This document shows, one piece after another, positions 56,433-64,000 of a stretch of DNA of 64,000 bases. This DNA comes from Bradyrhizobium sp. CCGUVB1N3. Its GTDB lineage: Bacteria; Pseudomonadota; Alphaproteobacteria; Rhizobiales; Xanthobacteraceae. Under the pieces are notes generated by a model, which worked only from the letters and a program-made list of their open reading frames with translations, was not told the origin of the DNA and ran no database searches. Numbering within the stretch: position 1 is the first letter of the stretch; each line of letters starts with the position of its first letter. The position numbers and the translations under genes are program-made. The DNA is taken from positions 1,550,001 through 1,614,000 of the forward strand of contig NZ_JANADR010000001.1 in the NCBI RefSeq assembly GCF_024199925.1, read 5' to 3'.

Positions 56433-57395
56433 TCAGTGCTTCAGCTCGAACCGCTTGAGCTTTCGGTGCAGCGTGGCTCGGCTGACGCCAAGGGCCTTGG
56501 CGGCTGCGGACACATTGCCACCCGCGCGCAACAGCGCCCGCTGCAAGACCGCGCGCTGGCCACCGGCGAGGTGGTCGCGCGCCGCATCGCCACCGAGAAG
56601 ATCGGCTGCGGGCACCGGCTGCAGCGGGCGGCCGGGCGCGATCCCAAGTCCGACCCGGGCGGACCTCGTCGCGCCTATCACGAGATCATCACCATCGACC
56701 GCGACGAGGCCGCCGCAATGGCCGTCGGCCGACGGCCTCAGCACGATGCGGGCATGGGCAAAGGCGTTGCGAAACAGATCGGCCTCGATGCGTTTTGCCG
56801 CTTCGCCTGCGGCGAGCGCGATCAGATTGGCGAAGGCATCGGTGCGGTCGGCGCGGCAGGAGGAGACGTCGAGCACGCCGGCGAGTATCCCGTCATGATC
56901 GTAGATCGGTACAGCGGTGCAGCTCAGAAGCGTGTTGCGGGTGAAGAAATGCTGGTCGCGGTCGATGGTCAGCGGCCGCTGCTCGACGAGGGAGGTGCCG
57001 ATACCGTTGGTACCCTCATGCTCCTCGCTCCAGACCGCGCCGATCCACAGGCCCCAGGATTGGAAAGTTGAGTCGTCGGCCGGCGCGCCGCGGCGATCGA
57101 CCGGAATGCCCTCGCGATCGGCGAGCAGCACGCAACAGCCGGCAGCGCCAACCGCCTGATAGAGCCGGTCCATCGTACCTTGCGCGGCCGACAGCAGCGG
57201 CGCGACGCGATCGCGCGCATGGTATAGCTCGGCCTCGGTGAGGCGGATCGGCGGCCTGCGGCCCGAGGGATCGAGATGATGCAATCGGGAGGAACGGCAC
57301 CACGAGGCCACGAGCGCGGAACGTGCCGCCTGGCCTGACGCGATGGCGGCCTCGACACGGGCCGCGTGATGCGGGTGCATTTGCCCATTCATCAC
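56433..57395 (-). CDS. GAF-Fis regulator (AcoR-like without the AAA+ domain)
   Basis: A 320-residue regulator. The N-terminal part resembles the sensory region of AcoR-type activators: SWCRSSRLHHLDPSGRRPP, then a GAF domain with CCVLLADREGIPVDRRGAP, HEGTNGIGTSLVEQRPL and FFTRNTLLSCTAVPIYDHDG. The C-terminus is a Fis-type HTH, NVSAAAKALGVSRATLHRKL. The central sigma-54 AAA+ module (GAFTGA, Walker motifs) is absent, so it cannot itself drive sigma-54 open-complex formation. It is upstream of the aldehyde dehydrogenase on the same strand and probably controls it. Confidence 0.85.
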   Translation of the reverse strand: MMNGQMHPHHAARVEAAIASGQAARSALVASWCRSSRLHHLDPSGRRPPIRLTEAELYHARDRVAPLLSAAQGTMDRLYQAVGAAGCCVLLADREGIPVDRRGAPADDSTFQSWGLWIGAVWSEEHEGTNGIGTSLVEQRPLTIDRDQHFFTRNTLLSCTAVPIYDHDGILAGVLDVSSCRADRTDAFANLIALAAGEAAKRIEADLFRNAFAHARIVLRPSADGHCGGLVAVDGDDLVIGATRSARVGLGIAPGRPLQPVPAADLLGGDAARDHLAGGQRAVLQRALLRAGGNVSAAAKALGVSRATLHRKLKRFELKH

Positions 57396-57682
57396 TGTTT
57401 CCTCCGAATGGCAGTCTAGATGCTGCCGGCGTAGCCCGGTTGATCTGCGTCAATCCTGAAAGGGCCGCGCGCAAGAAGGCATGAACCCGCACCGCCGTTG
57501 CCGTCAAGACGGAAGTGCCGCATCCATTTACGACCTTCGACATAGGCGCAAAAAACCGAATAACACCGCACCATCGCAAAAGTTGGAACGCGCGTTTCAC
57601 GCGGCGATCGAAAAACAGAATAGAGCGAAAACAGCGCGTCACCTATGCTGGAAGCATCAAGAGACTTTCAGCAGGAGCCGTC
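57396..57682. other. Divergent promoter region of the GAF-Fis and SBP genes
   Basis: About 290 bp. The frame of the binding protein is open through it, but the leader translation is Arg/Lys/His-rich and not protein-like. AGACTTTCAGCAGGAG near 57662-57677 supplies the ribosome-binding site of the GTG-started gene. Confidence 0.45.
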
Positions 57683-58696
57683 GTGACCAGCCCGTTCTCA
57701 CTCTCAAGACGTTTCCTGCTCGGCGCACTTGCAGGCGGACTCGTTGCCGGCAGCGCGAAAACGCAAGGCGCGCCGGCAGAGATCGATCTCAGCGGCGCCA
57801 CGCTGCGCGTTGCCTATTACAAGGGGGGTTGGCGCGCCCTGCTCCAGGCTGCCGGCGAAGACAGGACGCCCTACAAGATCGACTGGAAGGAGCTCAACAA
57901 CGGCGTGCTGCACATCGAGGCGCTGAACAGCGACGCGCTCGATCTCGGCTCAGGCAGCGAAATTCCCGCCATGTTCGCCGCACGCAAGAACGCCGGCGTG
58001 CGCTTCATCGCAGTCACCCACGAAGACCTCAACACCCAGGTCACCGTAGCAGCTAAGGACGCGCCGATCCATTCGATCGCCGATCTCAAAGGCAAGAAGG
58101 TCGGTTATGTCCGCGCCACGACCGCGCACTATTTCCTCGCCAAGCAGCTCGAGGAAGCCGGGCTGTCCTTCAATGACATCGAGGCCATCAACCTGACACC
58201 ATCGGACGGCTATTCCGCCTTCGCCTCGGGCAAGCTCGATGCGTGGGCGATCTACGGCTACAACGGCCAGCTCGCGATCTCCAGGCAGGGCGCGCGCCTG
58301 CTCAAGACCGGCGTCGGCTATCTCTCCGGAAATTTCCCGATCTATGCCAATCCCAAGGCGATCGACGATCCCTTGCGGCATGCGGCGCTCGCCGACTTCC
58401 TGCTGCGCATCCAGCGTGCCTACGCTTTCGCCAACAAGAATTTCCAGGTCTATGCGACGGCGCAGGTCGCGGAAACGCATCTGCCGATTGAGGACATCCT
58501 CGATCAATTCGCCCATCGCAGCGCCGATTTCTCGCTCGTAGGCGTCACGCCGGATGTGCCCGTGACCCACCAGAAGGTTGCCGACACTTTCCTCAAGCTC
58601 GGCGTGCTCGACGCGCAGACGGACGTCGCAAAATTCTGGGATACGAGTTTCAGCGATGTCCTCGCCAAGGGCGCGGCGAAGCTGGCGACACTCTGA
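57683..58696 (+). CDS. ABC-type sulfonate/nitrate/taurine binding protein (SsuA-like)
   Basis: A 337-residue periplasmic binding protein. The leader SPFSLSRRFLLGALAGGLVA is a twin-arginine signal. The binding protein has LRVAYYKGGWRALLQAAGE, DALDLGSGSEIPAMFAARKN, HSIADLKGKKVGYVRATTAH and LTPSDGYSAFASGKLDAWAIYG, all typical of NrtA/SsuA-family proteins that bind sulfonates, taurine or similar anions. The GTG at 57683 follows GCAGGAG at a good distance. No transporter permease or ATPase is adjacent. It is divergent from the GAF-Fis regulator. Confidence 0.88.
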   Translation: MTSPFSLSRRFLLGALAGGLVAGSAKTQGAPAEIDLSGATLRVAYYKGGWRALLQAAGEDRTPYKIDWKELNNGVLHIEALNSDALDLGSGSEIPAMFAARKNAGVRFIAVTHEDLNTQVTVAAKDAPIHSIADLKGKKVGYVRATTAHYFLAKQLEEAGLSFNDIEAINLTPSDGYSAFASGKLDAWAIYGYNGQLAISRQGARLLKTGVGYLSGNFPIYANPKAIDDPLRHAALADFLLRIQRAYAFANKNFQVYATAQVAETHLPIEDILDQFAHRSADFSLVGVTPDVPVTHQKVADTFLKLGVLDAQTDVAKFWDTSFSDVLAKGAAKLATL

Positions 58697-58710
58697 TCTC
58701 GCCGCGTCGT

Positions 58711-58853
58711 CAGACCCTCATGGTGAGGAGCGCGAAGCGCGTCTTCGGACGATGCTGCGCATCGCCGGGCGAACCATGAACGCCCCAAGCTATCCGCGGC
58801 CATCCTTCGAGACGCCCGCGTCGCGCGGGCTCCTCAGGCGAGGAGTAGAGAGC
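58711..58853. repeat. Rhizobial-type intergenic palindrome between the SBP and ftsB
   Basis: CCCTCATGGTGAGGAGCGCG and CGTCTTCGGACGATGCTGCG at the left, CCATCCTTCGAGACGC and GGGCTCCTCAGGCGAGGAG at the right. Same family as 46639 and 56298. Confidence 0.8.
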
Positions 58854-58870
58854 GTTGTGATGCAGGAGAA

Positions 58871-59188
58871 CTAATTCGAATTGTTCATCCGCACGAGATC
58901 GTGCGGATTGACGAACTGGAGCTGGAAGCGCGCACGCTCGTCCAGCATGTCGGGGTCGATTTTTTCCGAGCGCAACAGCGACACGCGCTGCTCGCCCTCG
59001 GCGCGCTCGCGCTTCAGCCGCGCGAGCTCGCTGGTCAACGCAATGATCTCCTGGTCGAGCTCCTGACGGGCATTGAGGCCGTATTTGCCGGTATAGGCGT
59101 TGATGCCGAAATAGCCGACGATCGCGGCCGCCATGGTGTAGAGGGCAAGGCCGGTCAGAATTGATTTCAGTCGCGCGCGTGTGACCAT
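58871..59188 (-). CDS. Septum formation initiator family protein (FtsB-like)
   Basis: A 105-residue bitopic membrane protein: short cytoplasmic N-terminus, TM SILTGLALYTMAAAIVGYFG, then a coiled coil with heptads (QELDQEIIALTSELARLKRE) and RVSLLRSEKIDPDMLDERAR. This is the FtsB/DivIC layout: a divisome component that links early and late division proteins. The eno...ftsB...pdhA order is common in alphaproteobacteria and supports the assignment, though here other genes intervene. Confidence 0.85.
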   Translation of the reverse strand: MVTRARLKSILTGLALYTMAAAIVGYFGINAYTGKYGLNARQELDQEIIALTSELARLKRERAEGEQRVSLLRSEKIDPDMLDERARFQLQFVNPHDLVRMNNSN

Positions 59189-59239
59189 CTTGGGAAGATG
59201 GGACAGGTTGGTTAAGGGAGTGCTAATTCACCACATGCC

Positions 59240-59365
59240 GTCATTCCGGGGCGGCTCGAAGAGCCGAACCCGGAATCTCGAGATTCTCAGGTGCGCAATT
59301 GCGCACCTTGGTTCGATGCTCCGGGCCGCGCTCTGCGCGGTCCCGTCGCATCGCCCCGGAATGAC
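59240..59365. repeat. Intergenic palindrome with GTCATTCCGGGGCG ends
   Basis: GTCATTCCGGGGCG at 59240 and CGCCCCGGAATGAC at 59352-59365 are perfect inverted ends. Internal palindromes GGCTCGAAGAGCC and GGTGCGCAATTGCGCACC follow. This is a distinct family from the GAGGAG element. Confidence 0.85.
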
Positions 59366-59381
59366 ACGCAAGGCGTCTTGC

Positions 59382-59933
59382 TCAGCCCTGGTGCTTGGCG
59401 ACGTGCGCGGCGAAGGCGTCGATGTACTGCTGGAGCACGGTCTTCAGCGAGTCCTTGACCAGGTTGCCCGCGGGGTCGAAGGCATCGCCGACCGCGTTCA
59501 GATAGGTCTCGGGCTGCTGCATGATTGCCCCTGCAATGCCCGGGAGAATGTTCTGCAAGGTTTTTGCGGCGCTGACGCCACCCTGCGGACCCGGCGAGTT
59601 GGAGATGATGCCGACCGGCTTGCCGTTGAACGAGCTCTTGCCATAGGGGCGCGAGGCGACGTCGATGGCGTTCTTCAGCACGCCCGGGATCGCACGGTTG
59701 TATTCCGGAGTCACGAACAGGACGCCGTTCGACTTCTGGAGCTTCTCACGGAAGGCCAGCCAGTCGGCGGGCGGCGCGCCCTCGAGATCCTGGTTGAAGA
59801 ACGAGATCCCCGCCGGCGTGATGACCTCGAGCGTGAGAGATGCCGGCGCGAGCTTTGCGAGCGCATTGGCGATCTTGAGCGAAAAGCTCTCCTTGCGCAG
59901 GCTGCCGGCGATCGTGACGATGTTGTAGGCCAT
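59382..59933 (-). CDS. NADPH-dependent FMN reductase
   Basis: A 183-residue flavodoxin-fold reductase of the ChrR/azoreductase-like group. It begins MAYNIVTIAGSLRKESFSLK with the phosphate-binding GSLR.. loop. VLFVTPEYNRAIPGVLKNAI is the characteristic segment, and GIISNSPGPQGGVSAAK is the flavin loop. It reduces quinones, chromate or flavins with NAD(P)H. The ATG at 59933 gives the proper N-terminus; the longer frame to 60077 is not conserved. Confidence 0.88.
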   Translation of the reverse strand: MAYNIVTIAGSLRKESFSLKIANALAKLAPASLTLEVITPAGISFFNQDLEGAPPADWLAFREKLQKSNGVLFVTPEYNRAIPGVLKNAIDVASRPYGKSSFNGKPVGIISNSPGPQGGVSAAKTLQNILPGIAGAIMQQPETYLNAVGDAFDPAGNLVKDSLKTVLQQYIDAFAAHVAKHQG

Positions 59934-60064
59934 GGGTGTCCTTGAACCTCTAAGCGGGAAACGGGCTCCGGCACTTAATCCACCTCCGCGAGATGATGCA
60001 AGTGCATGAACCGTTTCGATTTGGAAACGCTGCGTTTCGCGAAAGCGATCAGTCGCCGAAAATA

Positions 60065-60090
60065 ATCGGGCCGCCAAGCGGCGGCCCGAT
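60065..60090 (-). terminator. Terminator of the MBL hydrolase gene
   Basis: ATCGGGCCGCC-AAGC-GGCGGCCCGAT, an 11-bp perfect stem, is followed on the minus strand by TTATTTT. It lies 26 bp after the stop of the MBL gene at 60116. Confidence 0.85.
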
Positions 60091-60115
60091 TAACAGATGC
60101 GAAGAACTGATCCGA

Positions 60116-61111
60116 TCAGATCGTCGGGTTCCAGGCCGACGGGATCAGGCGATATTTGGCGCCGTCCTTCTCGACATGGCCGACCGAGGGGAACGTGAAG
60201 TGGAAGCCGACCACCGTCGCCTTCTCCGCCGCCGCCATGTCGTAGAACTTGTGGCGGGTCTCCTGCGCCATCGCGGCATCGGTGTCGAACACGACATGCC
60301 AATCCGGGTTGCGCAGGAAGAATTCCGGGATGTTGGTGACGTCGGACTGGATCAGGACCTTGGCGTTGCCCGATGCAACCGCGAACGACGTGTGGCCCGG
60401 GGTGTGGCCCGGCGTCGCGATCGAGGTGATGCCCGGCGCGACCTCCTTGCCCCACTCGTACTTCGTCACCTTGGACTCGATGCCGGCAAAGGTCTTGTTC
60501 ACGTTGGCGAAGTAGTTTTTCATCATGTCGCTGGAAGCCTTGGCGGCGTTGTCGTCGCTCGCCCAGAACTCCCAATCCTTCGCCGGCACCATGATCTCGG
60601 CGTTCGGAAACGCGATCGAGCCGTCGGCCGCGCGAATGCCGTTGGTGTGGTCGGGGTGCAGATGCGAGAGCAAGACGATGTCGATGCTCTTGGGATCGAC
60701 GCCGGCCGCCGCGAGGTTTTGCAGCGTGCGGCCGACCGCGCCCTTGCTCGGCTCGAGATTGGCGACGCCGTTGCCGGTGTCGATCAGCACGAGCTTGGAG
60801 CCGGTGTTGATGAGCTGCGGGTTGAAGGGCACCGTCACCATGCCCTTCGGCATGTAGGCCGCATCGCCCGCGGCGAGCGCCTCCTCCTTCGGCACGTTGG
60901 TGACGAACTTGTCGGGCATCGGGAAGGTGCGCGCCCCGTCATTGATCGAGGTGCATTCGAAGCTGCCAACCTTGTAGCGATAGAAACCCGGCGCTTGTGC
61001 GCCGCTTTGCGGCACTGCGGCATTGGCAGGTGTCGTGCCCAGGCGCGAAAAGCCAGCCGCCCCGAGAGCGGCGGCGCCGGCAAGTAGGTGACGGCGGTTG
61101 AGTTCAGTCAT
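60116..61111 (-). CDS. Tat-exported metallo-beta-lactamase-fold hydrolase
   Basis: A 331-residue exported enzyme. The twin-arginine leader is MTELNRRHLLAGAAALGAAG. The MBL signature is VLLSHLHPDHTNGI (H-x-H-x-D-H), with later ligands in PGHTPGHTSFAV, SDVTNIPEFFL and the final VVGFHFTFPS. The subgroup is the AHL-lactonase-like/YtnP type; substrates vary and are not predictable. The ATG at 61111 precedes the twin-Arg leader; 61192 is an upstream open frame. It is followed by a clear terminator. Confidence 0.88.
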   Translation of the reverse strand: MTELNRRHLLAGAAALGAAGFSRLGTTPANAAVPQSGAQAPGFYRYKVGSFECTSINDGARTFPMPDKFVTNVPKEEALAAGDAAYMPKGMVTVPFNPQLINTGSKLVLIDTGNGVANLEPSKGAVGRTLQNLAAAGVDPKSIDIVLLSHLHPDHTNGIRAADGSIAFPNAEIMVPAKDWEFWASDDNAAKASSDMMKNYFANVNKTFAGIESKVTKYEWGKEVAPGITSIATPGHTPGHTSFAVASGNAKVLIQSDVTNIPEFFLRNPDWHVVFDTDAAMAQETRHKFYDMAAAEKATVVGFHFTFPSVGHVEKDGAKYRLIPSAWNPTI

Positions 61112-61221
61112 GGGAATGTCCCCTTCTGAGCGTTGCGGTTTTTCCGCTTTCAATTGCGGCGGGAATGTTCTCCCGCTTCGCTCAGAAGGCAAGACCTTCT
61201 TTGGTTACGCCCGCGCCGGCG

Positions 61222-62361
61222 TCACGCAAATTTATTTGGGTTGATGAGGAATTTTTCGCCGGTCGCCCGTTTGGCGTAGACCGCGATGTTGGACGGATCG
61301 AGTGCCTCCTGAAGCGACACGACCTTGGTGTAGTGGCTGGCGAACGTCGTCTTCAATTCGCTCGCGACGCGTTGGCGCAGCCGCCCAATCTCGGCCGGTC
61401 CGATCTTCATCAGGAACGGGGTCAACAGCCAGCCGCCGACGCCCCAGGCCATGCCGAAGCCGGGCGGCAGCTCGATCGGCCGCGTGTCCAGCATGCCGTA
61501 GACATAGACCTGCTTGTGCACGCTCGAGCCGTAGCGGCTGTATTCCTTGGCGGTCTTGTTGATTGCGACTTCCATGCACCTGAGGATGTTGCCGGCAAGC
61601 CTGCCGCCGCTGATGGCATCGAAGGCGATGGTGGCGCCGGTCTCGACCAGCGCATTGGTGAGATCGTCGAGGAAGCTCGGCGCAGTGGAATCGACGACAT
61701 GCTTGGCGCCGATCTTGCGCAGGATGTCGGCCTGCTCCTGGCTGCGCACGATGTTGACGAGCGGAATGCCGTCCTTGATGCAGATCTTGTTCAGCATCTG
61801 CCCGAGGTTGGAGGCGGCCGCTGTGTGCACCAGCGCCTTGTGGCCCTCGCGTCGCATGGTCTCGGTCATGGCGAGCGCGGTGAGCGGATTGACGAACCAG
61901 GACGCGCCTTCCGCAGCAGTCGTGCCTTCGGGCAACGGCTGGCAGTCCCTCGCCTTCAGGGTCCGGTACTGCGCGTACATCGCGCCGCCGATCATCGAGA
62001 CCGTCTTGCCCATCAGCGCCTTGGCGGCGTCCGACGAGCCGGTCCTGATGACGACGCCGGCGCCCTCATTGCCGACCGGCAGGGACTGGTCGAGCCGGCT
62101 TCCCATCGCGCCCATCGCGGCATCCGGCACCTTGGCAACGATGACCGGAGCATCCTTCGTCCCCGACGCCTTCGCCGTGCTCATGTCGGCGGCGCCGACA
62201 AGGAGGGCGAGATCCGACGGGTTGATCGGCGTCGCCTCGACGCGGACGACGACCTCGTCCTCGGCGGGCTCGGGGGTCGGCACGTCGACGAGCGAGATTT
62301 CGAGCTCGCCGCTCTTCTTGATCTGCGAACGCAGTTGCAGCCCGCTCTTTCCGTCGCTCAT
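61222..62361 (-). CDS. Zinc-binding-dehydrogenase-like (MDR) oxidoreductase
   Basis: An MDR-family protein of 379 residues. An N-terminal GroES-like domain has VVVRVEATPINPSDLALL and LPVGNEGAGVVIRTG. The nucleotide-binding domain has ALVHTAAASNLGQMLNKICI and VNIVRSQEQADILRKIGAKH. The catalytic zinc Cys of true alcohol dehydrogenases is not visible, so a quinone-oxidoreductase or enoyl-reductase-like role is more likely. It starts 37 nt after the enolase stop, suggesting a common transcript. Confidence 0.82.
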   Translation of the reverse strand: MSDGKSGLQLRSQIKKSGELEISLVDVPTPEPAEDEVVVRVEATPINPSDLALLVGAADMSTAKASGTKDAPVIVAKVPDAAMGAMGSRLDQSLPVGNEGAGVVIRTGSSDAAKALMGKTVSMIGGAMYAQYRTLKARDCQPLPEGTTAAEGASWFVNPLTALAMTETMRREGHKALVHTAAASNLGQMLNKICIKDGIPLVNIVRSQEQADILRKIGAKHVVDSTAPSFLDDLTNALVETGATIAFDAISGGRLAGNILRCMEVAINKTAKEYSRYGSSVHKQVYVYGMLDTRPIELPPGFGMAWGVGGWLLTPFLMKIGPAEIGRLRQRVASELKTTFASHYTKVVSLQEALDPSNIAVYAKRATGEKFLINPNKFA

Positions 62362-62397
62362 GTCGACCTCCCTTTTTGCCCTACTTGTTGACTAAGC

Positions 62398-63777
<1,380 letters not shown>

Positions 63778-63856
63778 CTATGAGGTGCCTCAGACTAAGC
63801 TTGATCCCACTTGGCCCGCGCGTCCAACCTCCATCTGAAACAGCCGAGGTAACGCC

Positions 63857-64000
63857 ATGAATCGCCGCCAGTTTCTCGCCTCCGGCGCCACCCTCCTCGC
63901 AACCCGCCCAGCTTTTGCGCAGGAGCGCCCGTTCCGGACGAAATACTTTCCGATCAGCCCCGGGATCGGCCTGCACGACCTCACGCCCGCCCCCGACGGC
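63857..64000 (+). CDS. Tat-exported Vgb/SMP-30-like protein, N-terminal fragment
   Basis: Only 48 codons lie inside the window. MNRRQFLASGATLLATRPAF is a twin-arginine leader with a cleavage near AFAQ; the mature start FRTKYFPISPGIGLHDLTPA followed by PDG resembles the first blade of virginiamycin-B-lyase/SMP-30-type propellers. The ATG follows GAGGTAACGCC. The call rests on a short stretch, so the fold is moderately certain. Confidence 0.6.
   Translation, partial: MNRRQFLASGATLLATRPAFAQERPFRTKYFPISPGIGLHDLTPAPDG

Overview
The window is GC-rich alphaproteobacterial chromosome, most likely Bradyrhizobium or a close relative. The evidence is the pdh cluster with lipoyl-bearing PdhB and a nearby ftsB-like gene and eno, an exoR-like Sel1 gene behind ilvD, erpA/dgt/argS and xthA, and several families of short rhizobial-type intergenic palindromes. 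No tRNA, rRNA or CRISPR array was recognised. Assignments rest on reading the sequence and on remembered family features; no database search was run.

Layout. (1) 1-1866: housekeeping genes argS (partial) and dgt, divergent from erpA. (2) About 1.9-25 kb: an accessory region rich in decay. It holds a large serine recombinase broken by an in-frame TAG, a frameshifted AraC regulator beside an autotransporter with 150-nt repeats, an IS701-type fragment butted against a degraded outer-membrane protein, and an OmpA-family protein. It continues with a MarR/cupin pair sharing a palindromic operator, an MFS gene divergent from a lysR gene split by a complete IS5-family element with CTAG duplications, three alpha/beta hydrolases, an IS5-family fragment, a Tat-exported M28-like protein, a RidA protein and an AhpD-like protein. 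Five copies of a short hairpin repeat occur only here. I infer that this block was inserted between erpA and the xthA region.

(3) About 25-45 kb: mostly chromosomal functions. These are a hybrid histidine kinase, xthA, ilvD overlapping exoR-like, a P-loop kinase-like protein, a DUF418 membrane protein, a HAMP-adenylate cyclase and a soluble lytic transglycosylase. A run of tiny Cys-rich zinc-finger-like genes follows, then a PAS histidine kinase coupled to a FixJ-type regulator plus a lone receiver, and a Bug-type solute-binding protein. (4) About 45-64 kb: threonine synthase and the pyruvate dehydrogenase genes in the order pdhA-pdhB-DUF5076-deaminase-pdhC-lpd. Then come a periplasmic GDPD, an aldehyde dehydrogenase with a GAF-Fis regulator and a perfect 20-bp palindrome between them, a sulfonate/nitrate-type binding protein, ftsB-like, an FMN reductase, a Tat-exported MBL hydrolase, an MDR oxidoreductase, enolase, and the start of a Tat-exported Vgb-like protein.

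The genes of (4) link glycolysis (enolase) to acetyl-CoA (PDH). The accessory block is mainly envelope, efflux and hydrolase genes with their local regulators, many of them disabled. The observations most worth checking are the hairpin repeat whose copies all encode the same C-terminal peptide and stop, the small zinc-finger gene run, the operator-like palindromes at the MarR/cupin and aldehyde dehydrogenase genes, and the nonsense codons in mobile-element genes.
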